Source: an uncultured Clostridia bacterium
GTDB lineage: Bacteria; Bacillota; Clostridia; UMGS1883
Assembly: GCA_934454525.1 (NCBI GenBank)
Contig: CAKSFM010000013.1
Location: 20,977 to 84,976 of the forward strand
Direction of reading: 5' to 3'
DNA length: 64,000 nucleotides
Shown: piece by piece, positions 27,098 to 34,997 of the stretch
Layout of the letters: each line of letters begins with the position of its first letter
How positions within the stretch are numbered: the stretch's first letter is position 1
Translations under genes and position numbers: made by a program
Notes under the pieces: model-generated
Seen by the model: only the letters and a program-made list of their open reading frames with translations
What the model was told of the DNA's origin: nothing
Database searches by the model: none

Positions 27098-28447
27098 TTA
27101 TTTTCGCTCTGTGCGCAGTTTTCCCTCAATGCATTTGATTTTGCCCTTTTTCACCTCAAGAACTGTTTTTTCAAGAACCTTTTCCGAACCGTATTCATAT
27201 TTCAGATATGTCACCGTTCCGTCACCGCCGCCCGAGGACTGCCACTTTTTTTCATAAACGCAGCGCACTCCGTTTTCAATTTTTTCCTCCGTTCCTATCC
27301 AGTACGGGTAATCATAATAAAGGTCAAGCAGCGTATTTGAAGCTTCAGTATCCATGTCGGAGAGTTTTGTGTCGGCATTTTCAAAAATTTCTGCTTTTCT
27401 TCCTATTTTATCAAGATATTTTTGGGCATAAGCCTTTTCCTGCGTGAAGCACTCCCCGTAAAAGCTGTCCGATCCGGAAAGCGCCTGCTTCCACATTTCT
27501 TTCGGAAACATTTCCTTAACTGAGCTTGCGTAATAGCTGCCGTCCATCGGCATTTTATATTCAAGAAGCTTGTTATTGCTGTCAAAGGTTATCCTCACCG
27601 GTATAACGCCCGAGCCCGAAACCTTGACGAAGACTCCGTTCTGAAAACCGTACTCACCGTAGCTTGTCATCACATAAACAATTTTTTTGTCGGGTTGTCC
27701 GTCAGACTCCGGGTTCTCCGTGCCAAGAATCACATGTCCCTCCGCAACGCATTCACCCTCTGAGTATGAACCGTGTCCGTTTGATATTATCGCGTCCGCA
27801 ACAAGCTCGTCAATGCTCATCTGCGCTCTGCTGCCGTAAACCTCCTGATAAAAGCTTTTGAAAGAATCATAATCCTTTGCCGCGTTTTCAAACGATGCGC
27901 CGAATGCTTCAGCCATTTCGCTGCGCGTGTAATTGTATTCCCCATCCGTGAATTTATAAGTAACATAGCCTGCGTTATCAACAAGTGCCAGTATAACTGC
28001 GGACTGGCGCATAAGCTCGCTCTCATCCTTTGCTTTCCCTTCAAACCGCCTGATAATTCCGTAAGGCTCGGAGGAGGTTTGCAGCTCCATTCCCGTTGCT
28101 TTTCCGCATTTTCCCGAGGAATCAAGCCCGTCTATAATTGCGCTCACACCGCTCGCATTGCCGACATATTTCTGTCTGTTATCGAAAAGCCTTTTCAGCT
28201 CCTTTTCCGAGCTGTCCGATGTGAATATTGCCGTCGGTCCGTCGGCTCCCCCGATAATCGAGATGTTTTCTCCGCTGCACGCGGCAAGCGCGCCGCACGC
28301 AAGCACAGCCGCCGCAATCACGGAAAGCGCTGCAAATCCGCGTTTCTTTGCGGTTGGCGTCAGTATGTTTTCAAATCTCTTCTTTGCCTTTTTTCCGCTT
28401 TCGGAAAATGATGTTGAAAGCATCGGCGGTTTTAAATAATCAGCCAT
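27098..28447 (-). CDS. C-terminal sensor part of a BlaR1/MecR1-like protein (split gene)
   Basis: 449 residues. It begins MADYLKPPMLSTSFSESGKK followed by KRFENILTPTAKKRG and the transmembrane segment FAALSVIAAAVLACGALAAC. This is exactly what normally follows the peptidase domain of BlaR1-type receptors. Outside the membrane comes IIGGADGPTAIF, then a DUF-like ectodomain of about 380 residues of unknown ligand. The N-terminus overlaps the peptidase gene by eight bases in a +1 frame relation; one base fewer in an AAAA run would join the two. I read it as the second half of one receptor split by a frameshift, or a natural two-gene form. Confidence 0.65.
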   Translation of the reverse strand: MADYLKPPMLSTSFSESGKKAKKRFENILTPTAKKRGFAALSVIAAAVLACGALAACSGENISIIGGADGPTAIFTSDSSEKELKRLFDNRQKYVGNASGVSAIIDGLDSSGKCGKATGMELQTSSEPYGIIRRFEGKAKDESELMRQSAVILALVDNAGYVTYKFTDGEYNYTRSEMAEAFGASFENAAKDYDSFKSFYQEVYGSRAQMSIDELVADAIISNGHGSYSEGECVAEGHVILGTENPESDGQPDKKIVYVMTSYGEYGFQNGVFVKVSGSGVIPVRITFDSNNKLLEYKMPMDGSYYASSVKEMFPKEMWKQALSGSDSFYGECFTQEKAYAQKYLDKIGRKAEIFENADTKLSDMDTEASNTLLDLYYDYPYWIGTEEKIENGVRCVYEKKWQSSGGGDGTVTYLKYEYGSEKVLEKTVLEVKKGKIKCIEGKLRTERK

Positions 28448-29249
28448 TCCTGTTCCCTCTTTTCATAAATTTCAGTATTGTCATTGAATAAAATTTTTTA
28501 TAATCGGCGGTTGTTTGCTTAATCACTGCGTCATCGCAGGAATATTCCATGTCGCGCTGCGCCTTGTTTACCATTATATAAACCAGCGGATTGAAAAAAT
28601 GCACGGAATTTGCAATCAGCAGCAGCAGACGGAACCACATATCCCCACGGCGGTAATGCATAAGCTCATGCTTCAGTATCACGCCGAGTTCATCCTCCGA
28701 ATACTGCCCCTCCGGCAAAAGGATGATCGGTTTTACAAATCCCGTCATCATCGGACCCTTGATTTTCGGGCAGGTATAAACACCGATTCCGCACTCCGTT
28801 TTAATATAGATGCGGCATTTTTCCGCTTTGCGCCTGAAAATCACATATGCTGCCAGATGGTATATAAGAAAGCAGCCGCTGCCAAGCATCCATAATGCGG
28901 CAATAAGGCCGCGAAGTGTTATCAGCGGAGCATATACAATCGGAGATTCCGCACCAACGGCAAGCTCCCCTGCCTTTTCACGGTTCATGATACGGATTGA
29001 GTAATTACTGCCGTCATCCGGTGAAGGCGCGACCGTCACGATGGTATTCTCTCCGGTGTCCGGCAATTTTATCGGTGCAGCGTTCAGCGGTATGCGGAAC
29101 GGGACAACCAGCCGCAGCGCAATTATCAGCCAGACAATGCAGCGCCACCCTGCACTGTAGCGCCTGTCAAATATCGGTGAAAGCAGCAGAAGCAGCGCTA
29201 TCACTACCGACATAGTAAGCGAAATCATAAGAATATTCTGAACCATCAC
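28440..29249 (-). CDS. BlaR1/MecR1-type M56 membrane metallopeptidase
   Basis: 269 residues. Several N-terminal transmembrane helices (MVVQ-like start, then SLTMSVVIALLLLLSPIFDR, CIVWLIIALRLVVPFRIPL) lead to the cytoplasmic peptidase domain. That domain has the zinc motif ILKHELMHYRRGDMWFRLLL and the downstream NPLVYIMVNKAQRDMEYSCD. On ligand binding such proteins cleave the repressor BlaI. Here the gene ends soon after FYSMTILKFMKRG, where intact relatives continue into a fourth transmembrane helix and sensor domain. Those parts lie in the next frame. It overlaps blaI by four bases (ATGA). Confidence 0.85.
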   Translation of the reverse strand: MMVQNILMISLTMSVVIALLLLLSPIFDRRYSAGWRCIVWLIIALRLVVPFRIPLNAAPIKLPDTGENTIVTVAPSPDDGSNYSIRIMNREKAGELAVGAESPIVYAPLITLRGLIAALWMLGSGCFLIYHLAAYVIFRRKAEKCRIYIKTECGIGVYTCPKIKGPMMTGFVKPIILLPEGQYSEDELGVILKHELMHYRRGDMWFRLLLLIANSVHFFNPLVYIMVNKAQRDMEYSCDDAVIKQTTADYKKFYSMTILKFMKRGNRNG

Positions 29250-29614
29250 TTTACCTCGCTGATAAATGCCTCAAGCTCGTCTATATCTCTTTTTGTCAGC
29301 TCTCCCCCGTCATACAGTGAAGCAATCAGACTTTTCACTGAATTGTGGTGCAGCTTTTTCAAAAACGATTTGCTTTCGCGCCGCAGATAAAGCTCTTTTT
29401 CCACCATCGGAGTGTACATATTAAGCCGTCCGTCTTTCCTGCATTTCAGAAAGCCGCGCTCGCAAAGCCTGTCAAGCAGCTTCAGCACTGTCGGGCGCGC
29501 CCAGCCGCGGTCAAGCCGCTCTGTTATATAATCCGTGTTAACCTCGCTGCCGGCATCCCATATTATCATCATGATTTCAAGCTCGCTGTCAGGAATCCTT
29601 ACCACATCATTCAT
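29246..29614 (-). CDS. BlaI/MecI/CopY-family repressor
   Basis: From ATG 29614 (AGAGG nine bases before) the product has 122 residues: MNDVVRIPDSELEIMMIIWD, the winged helix with TDYITERLDRGWARPTVLKL, LDRLCERGFLKCRKDGRLNM, and the dimerisation helix at the end. These repressors bind paired palindromes and are cut by their partner M56 peptidase. The longer frame from 29647 (11 more residues) has no ribosome binding site and would overlap the operator. A perfect palindrome just upstream is the likely autoregulatory site. Confidence 0.88.
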   Translation of the reverse strand: MNDVVRIPDSELEIMMIIWDAGSEVNTDYITERLDRGWARPTVLKLLDRLCERGFLKCRKDGRLNMYTPMVEKELYLRRESKSFLKKLHHNSVKSLIASLYDGGELTKRDIDELEAFISEVK

Positions 29615-29638
29615 TTTGGTAACCTCTTTTGCATTTTT

Positions 29639-29656
29639 GTTAGACATTTGTCTAAC
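29639..29656. promoter_or_regulatory. BlaI-type operator
   Basis: GTTAGACA-TT-TGTCTAAC is a perfect 8+8 inverted repeat 25 bases upstream of the repressor start. A further half site TGTCTAAC lies at 29675-29682. Position and symmetry fit autoregulation by the BlaI-type repressor. Confidence 0.75.
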
Positions 29657-29726
29657 TTAGCTTTATTTTACACTTGTCTAACAACTTTGTCAAGTCATTT
29701 TATAAAAATTTAATATATTATAAAAA

Positions 29727-29762
29727 AGCAGCGGCAAAATGCAGTTCCATTTTGCCGCTGCT
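29727..29762 (-). terminator. Rho-independent terminator after the LRR/stalk surface protein gene
   Basis: A perfect 15-base-pair stem (29727-29741 with 29748-29762), then TTTTTTA on the minus strand. Confidence 0.85.
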
Positions 29763-29773
29763 CTATATTCAAA

Positions 29774-32329
29774 TCACTTAATTAATGTAACCCGGTGTGT
29801 TTCTTCGTTCCAATCAACTTTTGCACCAAGCTGCTCGGTGATGAATCTTACCGGGGTATATGTTCGGTCGTTTTCTATAAATGCCGCCGAGTCAAGCTCA
29901 ATTTCCTCCCCATTTACAATTGCCGTTTTTGCACCGATTGTAATTACAATTTCAACAGCCTCGCCGTCACCGTTTTTACCGGTAATTTTAACGGCACGTT
30001 CATCTTCATCCCATGCAACCTCCGCACCGAGATGCTCGGCAACAAACCTCGCCGGAAGCATTGTGCGCCCGTTTACGATTTTCGGAGCAACGTCATTTGT
30101 TACCGTTTTTCCGAAAACAACGCTTTCATTCTCTCCAATCGTAAGAACAATTGCGCGGCTCGGATCTGCAATCCATGCGGCATAAAGTGTTGACGACGCA
30201 GTTATTTTATCACCGCTGCCGTACGGCTTTGTAAGCTCCTCGTCATAATACCATCCGTTAAATTTGTAGCCGTCTTTTTTCGGTTCACTTACAGAACCTA
30301 TTGCCTGCCCCTGCTTCACACTTATATTTCCGATTTCGCTTCCTCCGTTCGCATTAAACCGGATCGAATAAGACGGGGTGCTTCTGCTTCCCGATCTTCG
30401 TGATGGAATCTTTTCAAATTTTGCAGTGAGCTTAACATTATTTTCTGCCGTAAATTTGTATTCAGCTTCTGTTGATACCTCGCTCTCTCCGATGTACCAG
30501 CCTTTAAAGCTATATCCGTTCTCAGGTTCAGCCTTCACCGTAACCGCAGAACCCTTAATGTATTTCGCAGCACCAGTCACGCTTCCGTTTTCACCCTCAG
30601 CTTCAATGCTTACAACATTTTCATTTGACACAATGCTTTCAATACTCTCTTGCGTTAAACTGTAGTTTTTTGACTTATCTCCGGCAAGCTCAAGGTTTTT
30701 TATAAGTATCTTCATCGTATTTTCATCATTGTCGCCGACAAGTTCAACTGTTATTTTATCAAAATCAATCTCAACCTTATCTGTGTCTGCTCCCAGCACT
30801 CCAGAAAGCTCTGCTGTTTTTGCACCAACATCAACCGACGTTATCGAAACACTTTTCCTGTTTACCGTCAGCTTCACGGTTTTTCTGAAAGGCGCATAAT
30901 CATCGTTTCCGGCTTCTCTTACAGTGATATCCGCTTCTCCTGCTGACTTAATTGTCACTGTTCCGTCGTCAGAAATATCCGCAACATTGCTATTGTTGCT
31001 TTCATATGTAAAATTGCTCAGCTTTGATTCGCTGTCCGGAATTACGTCAAGCTTAAAGCTGTCATCACCGTATGTTTTCTCCTCTATTTCATTTACAATA
31101 ATATTCTGCTGCGTTTTCCCGGTGTCCGCAATATAATTAAAGTGTATTGCAGTTTGCGGCAAATCTTCTTCAATAGTTCCCTTATCAAGACTATCCCACT
31201 CGGCTTGCGTTCCCTCATAGTATATATTATCAGCATTGGATTCATGAAAAGCCCATTCACTTATGCTCTTAACAGATTTGGGTATAATGATATTTTTAAA
31301 AGAATACCCGCTGAAAATATCCGACGCTATATACGTTATACCATTTTCAAACACTATATTATCAGTTTTAAAAAAATGCAGTCCAAAATATGGATGACCA
31401 TCATATTTAGGCTCAGCCATTTCCCCCGAACCTGAAATTATCAGGTTTTTTGCCATTTCATCATATTTCCAGCTTATGTTTTCACCATAGCTACCGAAGC
31501 TGTCAAGCTTTCCGTCAAACAGTTCTACGCTCTGATAATATCCGAGTGAAGCATTTTTGCAAACATCCGAATATGCCTTGCTTTCTTTGTACATATGGAT
31601 GTGATTACTATCGCCTCCACCAACCTTTTTCGAATAAATGTATAAATCAGCCATGCACGGATATGCCACAGAGATATTACATTCCCCGGTATCTTCGGGA
31701 ACTATAACTTTTTTTAAATGCGGATTGCTGATTTCTATCCATAACTCCTCTCCGAATTGTGACACGCGCTGACGTATCCCTGACGGAACATTAAAAACTT
31801 CGTCTGTCTTTCCGTAAGGGTAAAGAAGAAGCTCCATGTCCTTTGTGTACAATATGCCGTCAATCGATTTAAAGTATTTATTCTGCGAATCTACTGTAAT
31901 CTTTTGAAGGGTCTCCCCTATATTGCGAATTGTTGACAAGGCAGAATCGCTGATTTTTTCAAGCTCCGACGAAAAGCATACCTCCTCAACCCTTTTCAGA
32001 TTAGAAAATTTTATACCGTCTGTCGTATTGCCTACCTCAGTATATCCGCTGATGATTATTTTCTTACAGCCATTCTCCATTTTTCCTTTATATAATGCAA
32101 TTTTCTCATCGTCACGCATAATCAGACCGTTCACGTCTTTTGTAAAATATATAATCTTACCTGTATCGAAGCCGTTCAGCGCTCCCGTTCCGAAAATCTC
32201 CAAAACTCCCGAGGTAAAATTATACGACCAATTTTCGCCGGTTAAAACCTCATCTTCGGCAAGACCGCCAACCGCTGCAACAGAAAAAAAGATACACATG
32301 CTCATTATAATTGCCATCATTTTTTTCAT
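29774..32329 (-). CDS. Secreted BspA-like leucine-rich surface protein with Ig-like, InlB-type and stalk domains
   Basis: 851 residues from ATG 32329 (AAAGGA upstream). Order seen: signal peptide (MAIIMSMCIFFSVAAVGGLA); two BspA-type LRR_5 regions (LQKITVDSQNKYFKSIDGIL, FKNIIIPKSVKSISEWAFHE); a bacterial Ig-like/MBG stretch (EKTYGDDSFKLDVI, GEADITVREAG). Next come a Bacterial_repeat_2-like unit (GYSFKGWYIGESEVSTEAEY), an InlB B-repeat (GYKFNGWYYDEELTKPYGSG) and a double 'copper amine oxidase N-terminal' stalk domain at the end (KIVNGRTMLPARFVAEHLGA, FIENDRTYTPVRFITEQLGA). Stalk domains probably attach to or project from the cell wall; LRR_5 domains bind proteins or glycans. A role in adhesion is inferred. 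Confidence 0.85.
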   Translation of the reverse strand: MKKMMAIIMSMCIFFSVAAVGGLAEDEVLTGENWSYNFTSGVLEIFGTGALNGFDTGKIIYFTKDVNGLIMRDDEKIALYKGKMENGCKKIIISGYTEVGNTTDGIKFSNLKRVEEVCFSSELEKISDSALSTIRNIGETLQKITVDSQNKYFKSIDGILYTKDMELLLYPYGKTDEVFNVPSGIRQRVSQFGEELWIEISNPHLKKVIVPEDTGECNISVAYPCMADLYIYSKKVGGGDSNHIHMYKESKAYSDVCKNASLGYYQSVELFDGKLDSFGSYGENISWKYDEMAKNLIISGSGEMAEPKYDGHPYFGLHFFKTDNIVFENGITYIASDIFSGYSFKNIIIPKSVKSISEWAFHESNADNIYYEGTQAEWDSLDKGTIEEDLPQTAIHFNYIADTGKTQQNIIVNEIEEKTYGDDSFKLDVIPDSESKLSNFTYESNNSNVADISDDGTVTIKSAGEADITVREAGNDDYAPFRKTVKLTVNRKSVSITSVDVGAKTAELSGVLGADTDKVEIDFDKITVELVGDNDENTMKILIKNLELAGDKSKNYSLTQESIESIVSNENVVSIEAEGENGSVTGAAKYIKGSAVTVKAEPENGYSFKGWYIGESEVSTEAEYKFTAENNVKLTAKFEKIPSRRSGSRSTPSYSIRFNANGGSEIGNISVKQGQAIGSVSEPKKDGYKFNGWYYDEELTKPYGSGDKITASSTLYAAWIADPSRAIVLTIGENESVVFGKTVTNDVAPKIVNGRTMLPARFVAEHLGAEVAWDEDERAVKITGKNGDGEAVEIVITIGAKTAIVNGEEIELDSAAFIENDRTYTPVRFITEQLGAKVDWNEETHRVTLIK

Positions 32330-32516
32330 ATCATTGTTTCCTTTCATATCTTATTGTTTTACGGTATCCGAAATGTGTTTCAGGAAGAATCGCACATGAA
32401 AATCCCCCTCTCATATATAGTAAATGCATTTTTTAATGTTATGAAAAACATTCGGAAATTAAAAAATGCGCCAATCCGAAGACTGACGCATAAAAAACGC
32501 AAAACTCCGAATTGTC

Positions 32517-32632
32517 GCCAAACAAATCCCATACTCAATTATTCTCGTATGCAAAGAAGAGCCTGCATTTTTTACAATGATATAAAAAACGCATACTTAG
32601 AATAATTGAATCAATATTAAGATTTGTTTGGC
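32517..32632. repeat. Imperfect 116-base palindrome upstream of the LRR gene
   Basis: The arms 32517-32552 and 32591-32632 both start from GCCAAACAAATC outside, share TCAATTATTCT further in and end at GTATGC inside. They differ by small indels. No gene fits within it. It fills much of the 400-base space between the LRR gene start (32329) and the flavodoxin gene end (32738). It may be a MITE-like insertion unrelated to the TTAGGCATA family. Confidence 0.6.
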
Positions 32633-32700
32633 AGTTTTAACTATATCACACATTCCTTGTTTTGTAAATACTTTTTTGCAAAAACTGATTCATATATACA

Positions 32701-32734
32701 AAACTCCGAGAACAAATTCATGTTCCCGGAGTTT
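32701..32734 (-). terminator. Terminator after the stalk-flavodoxin gene
   Basis: AAACTCCGAGAACA (32701-32714) pairs with TGTTCCCGGAGTTT (32721-32734), with one wobble. It directly follows the stop at 32738 on the minus strand, and is followed by a short TTTT. Confidence 0.6.
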
Positions 32735-32737
32735 TTC

Positions 32738-33625
32738 TTAATTATTATCCGCTGATACCGATTTCACCCAATCGCTGACCGTCTGTTCGGAAAGCGATGA
32801 CGAGAACCGCTTGCCCTCGCGCCATGTGCCGCCGTTTGCCGCCTTTTCAAGCAGACTGCCGCTTTCGCCAAGTCCGGAGCTTGCCGATGTGCAGAACGGA
32901 ATAACCGTTTTTCCGTTAAAATCGTTTTTGCTTACAAAGCTGCTTGCCGGCCATGCAGCAATGCCCCGCCAGATGGGATAGCCGATAAAAACAGTGTCGT
33001 ACTGCTCCCAATTCGGAACAGTTTCCGTTTTCAGCTTTACATCGCGCAGGCTTTCATCATTATGCTCCTTTGACACGCGGCTTGCGCTGTCCGTCCAGTC
33101 GAGGTCATCGCTCGTATATTTCTCTGCCGGCTCAATTTCGAACAAATCAGCGTCCGCCGCTTTTGCAATATATTCCGCCGCCGTTTTTGTGCTTCCCGTT
33201 GCGGAAAAATATACTACAAGTGTTTTTTTGCCGCTTGCCGGTTCATCGGCTGCTGCCCTCTCCGTAAGCCGTACGGTTTGGCTGTCGGCAATCCATTCCG
33301 TTTCAAAGCCGAAGCTGTCCGCAATGAAACGAATCGGAAGCATGGTGCGTCCGCCGATGATTTTCGGCGCGGTATCAAGCGTTTTTTCCTCGCCGTTAAG
33401 CAGAGCTGTCAGTAAATCAATCGTCAGCCTGATAACGCTTTCGCCGCGGCTGAGCGTTACGGTGCGCGTTTGCTCGTCCCAGCTCACATCGCCGCCCATT
33501 TTTTCAACAACGGCGCGCACCGGGAGAAGCGTTCTTCCGTTTTCAATAACGGGGCATGTGTTCGAGTCTGTTATGCCTAAGGATTTCCGTAATTTCATCT
33601 TTTGAAACTCCGTGATTTTTTGCAT
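32738..33625 (-). CDS. Stalk-domain flavodoxin, 5'-truncated
   Basis: The recognisable protein begins at VIENGRTLLPVRAVVEKMGG (near 33553) as a double stalk domain (the second copy is KIIGGRTMLPIRFIADSFGF). It is followed by a flavodoxin-like domain (KKTLVVYFSATGSTKTAAEY, VFIGYPIWRGIAAWPASSFV, VIPFCTSASSGLGESGSLLE) of the flavodoxin_4 type seen in secreted quinone or NAD(P)H reductases. A signal peptide and the first stalk strand are missing. Upstream the frame runs into the carboxymuconolactone decarboxylase gene at a solo end of the TTAGGCATA repeat. The ATG at 33625 therefore reads out-of-frame decarboxylase sequence. Without an export signal the product would be mislocalised; perhaps a pseudogene. 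Confidence 0.65.
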   Translation of the reverse strand: MQKITEFQKMKLRKSLGITDSNTCPVIENGRTLLPVRAVVEKMGGDVSWDEQTRTVTLSRGESVIRLTIDLLTALLNGEEKTLDTAPKIIGGRTMLPIRFIADSFGFETEWIADSQTVRLTERAAADEPASGKKTLVVYFSATGSTKTAAEYIAKAADADLFEIEPAEKYTSDDLDWTDSASRVSKEHNDESLRDVKLKTETVPNWEQYDTVFIGYPIWRGIAAWPASSFVSKNDFNGKTVIPFCTSASSGLGESGSLLEKAANGGTWREGKRFSSSLSEQTVSDWVKSVSADNN

Positions 33626-33821
33626 TTGCCAGATGAAATTTCAATGAGCTGTCCAGTATGCCGCTTGCTATCAGCGCCGTTACGGTGACAATGCTTCTGT
33701 CACGCGCGGAAAGCTTATCCTCACGCGCCCACACTTCACCGAAAAGCACATCATCGTTTAAATGCGCAAACTCCGGTGCGAAATTACCGAGTTCATCTCT
33801 TCCTGCCGTTACCTTAGCCAT
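33543..33821 (-). CDS. Carboxymuconolactone decarboxylase-family protein, C-terminally truncated
   Basis: 92 residues: MAKVTAGRDELGNFAPEFAH, DDVLFGEVWAREDKLSARDR, SIVTVTALIASGILDSSLKF, HLANAKNHGVSKDEITEIL. This is the first two thirds of an AhpD/CMD-like protein. The usual continuation (a Thr/His-rich helix with a C-terminal Trp block) is replaced by RHNRLEHMPRY, which is simply translation of a repeat end (33556-33582). The family includes gamma-carboxymuconolactone decarboxylases and small peroxidases. It is the last of a redox cluster with aldo/keto reductase, cupin and flavodoxin, a grouping common in Firmicutes. Probably inactive. Confidence 0.75.
   Translation of the reverse strand: MAKVTAGRDELGNFAPEFAHLNDDVLFGEVWAREDKLSARDRSIVTVTALIASGILDSSLKFHLANAKNHGVSKDEITEILRHNRLEHMPRY
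33556..33582. repeat. Solo end of the TTAGGCATA repeat family
   Basis: ATGTGTTCGAGTCTGTTATG followed by CCTAAGG matches the right end of the complete element at 34610-34636 with a few changes. Only one end is present, at the exact point where the decarboxylase and flavodoxin genes are fused, so it marks a deletion that removed the rest of the element and the missing parts of both genes. Confidence 0.75.
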
Positions 33822-33840
33822 AGAAATCTCCTCCTTTAAA

Positions 33841-34983
33841 TCAAAGCTTTACGCCGAACACGGGGAAAAAGCTGTTGTCACCGTAGTCACTGATATGCTC
33901 GGCATTTTTCAGAAGCGTCATATCATCATCGGATATATTAAAATCAAGCTGTGCATTTTCACGCATATGCTCCGCCGATTTTGTTTTCTGCAGCACTGCC
34001 ATGCCGAGCTGCAGACAGTATTTTATGCAAAGCCGGGCAGCTGAAACGCCGTATTTTCCGGCAACCTTTCCAATGAGCGGATTTTTCAGCGCCTCACCAT
34101 GTGCAACGGGAGAATAAGCCTCCGTAAGGATATTTTCTTTTTTACAGTAATCAATAAGCGCCAGCGGTGTGTTGGATATATGCGCAAGAATCTGATTTGC
34201 CGCCGGGCGAACCAAGCAGCCGTCCGTGATATTTTTAATATCGTCCTCAAGGAAATTTGATATGCCGATTGCCCGCACTTTTCCTGCCTTAAGCGCGTCC
34301 TCCATGACTCTCCAAACCTCTTTGTTTTCCTCATAATATCTGTTGTCGGATTGGTTAGGCATATCAGACTCGAACCCCATTCGGTTCAAAAAGGCAAATT
34401 TTCCGCAATAATGCGTTAAAATGCTCGTTAATAGACAAACTATTAACTGCGCTTTTGCCTTCTCTTGCAAAAAATTTGCTCTTTTTGAACTCGCAGACCC
34501 TATGCGCCGAAAAATTTTTACACAGCTGTTTTTGCAGGGCGCAGCAAGGCTTGACGCCTTGCAAGTCCCGAAAAGACAGTTGTGCGGAAATTTAACAAGC
34601 ATAGGGCGTATGTGTTCGAATCTGCTATGCCTAACCTCCGCCCACGGCTGCGGACTGTGAATCAGCATCATGTCCATGTAGTCAAAACCTGTTTTTTTCA
34701 GTGTTTCGTCAATTGAATCCGCAGCCGAACGGTAGCTTTTGTTCTCTGCGGCAACCTTTGACGTTACGAAAATTTTATCTCTGCTTATTCCCGATGCACG
34801 CACTCCCTCGCCAACACCCTGCTCATTTTCATATGCCTGAGCAGTGTCAATATGGCGATAGCCTATTTTGATTGCGTTTTTAACAGCATCCTTTGCCGCA
34901 TCGTTTTCAATCAGCCATGTTCCCAATGCAAGTTTTGGAATTTTCACTCCGTTATTCATTGTATATGTTTCATCAATTATCAT
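33841..34983 (-). CDS. Aldo/keto reductase carrying an in-frame repeat insertion
   Basis: 380 residues from ATG 34983 (AAAGGAG nine bases upstream). Flanking parts are a normal aldo/keto reductase: GVKIPKLALGTWLIENDAAK, YRHIDTAQAYENEQGVGEGV (catalytic Asp and Tyr), KIFVTSKVAAENKSYRSA, MDMMLIHSPQPWAE (catalytic His), then KAGKVRAIGISNFLEDDIKN and SAARLCIKYCLQLGMAVLQK. Between WAE and SDNRYYEE lie about 94 residues encoded wholly by the palindromic element 34353-34636, read through without a stop. Ordinary family members are about 280 residues, matching the rest. The insert sits in the loop just after the catalytic His, near the substrate pocket, so activity is doubtful. It is flanked by cupin and decarboxylase genes. 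Confidence 0.8.
   Translation of the reverse strand: MIIDETYTMNNGVKIPKLALGTWLIENDAAKDAVKNAIKIGYRHIDTAQAYENEQGVGEGVRASGISRDKIFVTSKVAAENKSYRSAADSIDETLKKTGFDYMDMMLIHSPQPWAEVRHSRFEHIRPMLVKFPHNCLFGTCKASSLAAPCKNSCVKIFRRIGSASSKRANFLQEKAKAQLIVCLLTSILTHYCGKFAFLNRMGFESDMPNQSDNRYYEENKEVWRVMEDALKAGKVRAIGISNFLEDDIKNITDGCLVRPAANQILAHISNTPLALIDYCKKENILTEAYSPVAHGEALKNPLIGKVAGKYGVSAARLCIKYCLQLGMAVLQKTKSAEHMRENAQLDFNISDDDMTLLKNAEHISDYGDNSFFPVFGVKL
34353..34636. mobile_element. Complete copy of the TTAGGCATA palindromic element, inserted in the aldo/keto reductase gene
   Basis: The ends GGTTAGGCATA (34353-34363) and TATGCCTAACC (34626-34636) are perfect inverted repeats. The similarity continues inwards (CAGACTCGAACCC against the complement of GTGTTCGAATCTG). 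Inside: a hairpin GTTAATAG-ACAAA-CTATTAAC (34434-34454), a pairing of CCTATGCGCC with GCATAGGGCG enclosing the second half, and a hairpin GCAAGGC-TTGAC-GCCTTGC (34545-34563). No ORF of its own except the accidental read-through. The left half is shared with 39935-40038 and the right half with 35394-35503. The outer GTTCGAATC resembles a tRNA T-loop; the meaning is unknown. Confidence 0.8.
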
Positions 34984-34997
34984 AATAAACACTCCTT

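Noticed and set aside
34353..34636. The repeat's GTTCGAATC ends as a real tRNA gene
   Set aside because: Only the T-arm-like and acceptor-like pieces are present; there is no D-arm or anticodon arm, so it is not a tRNA.
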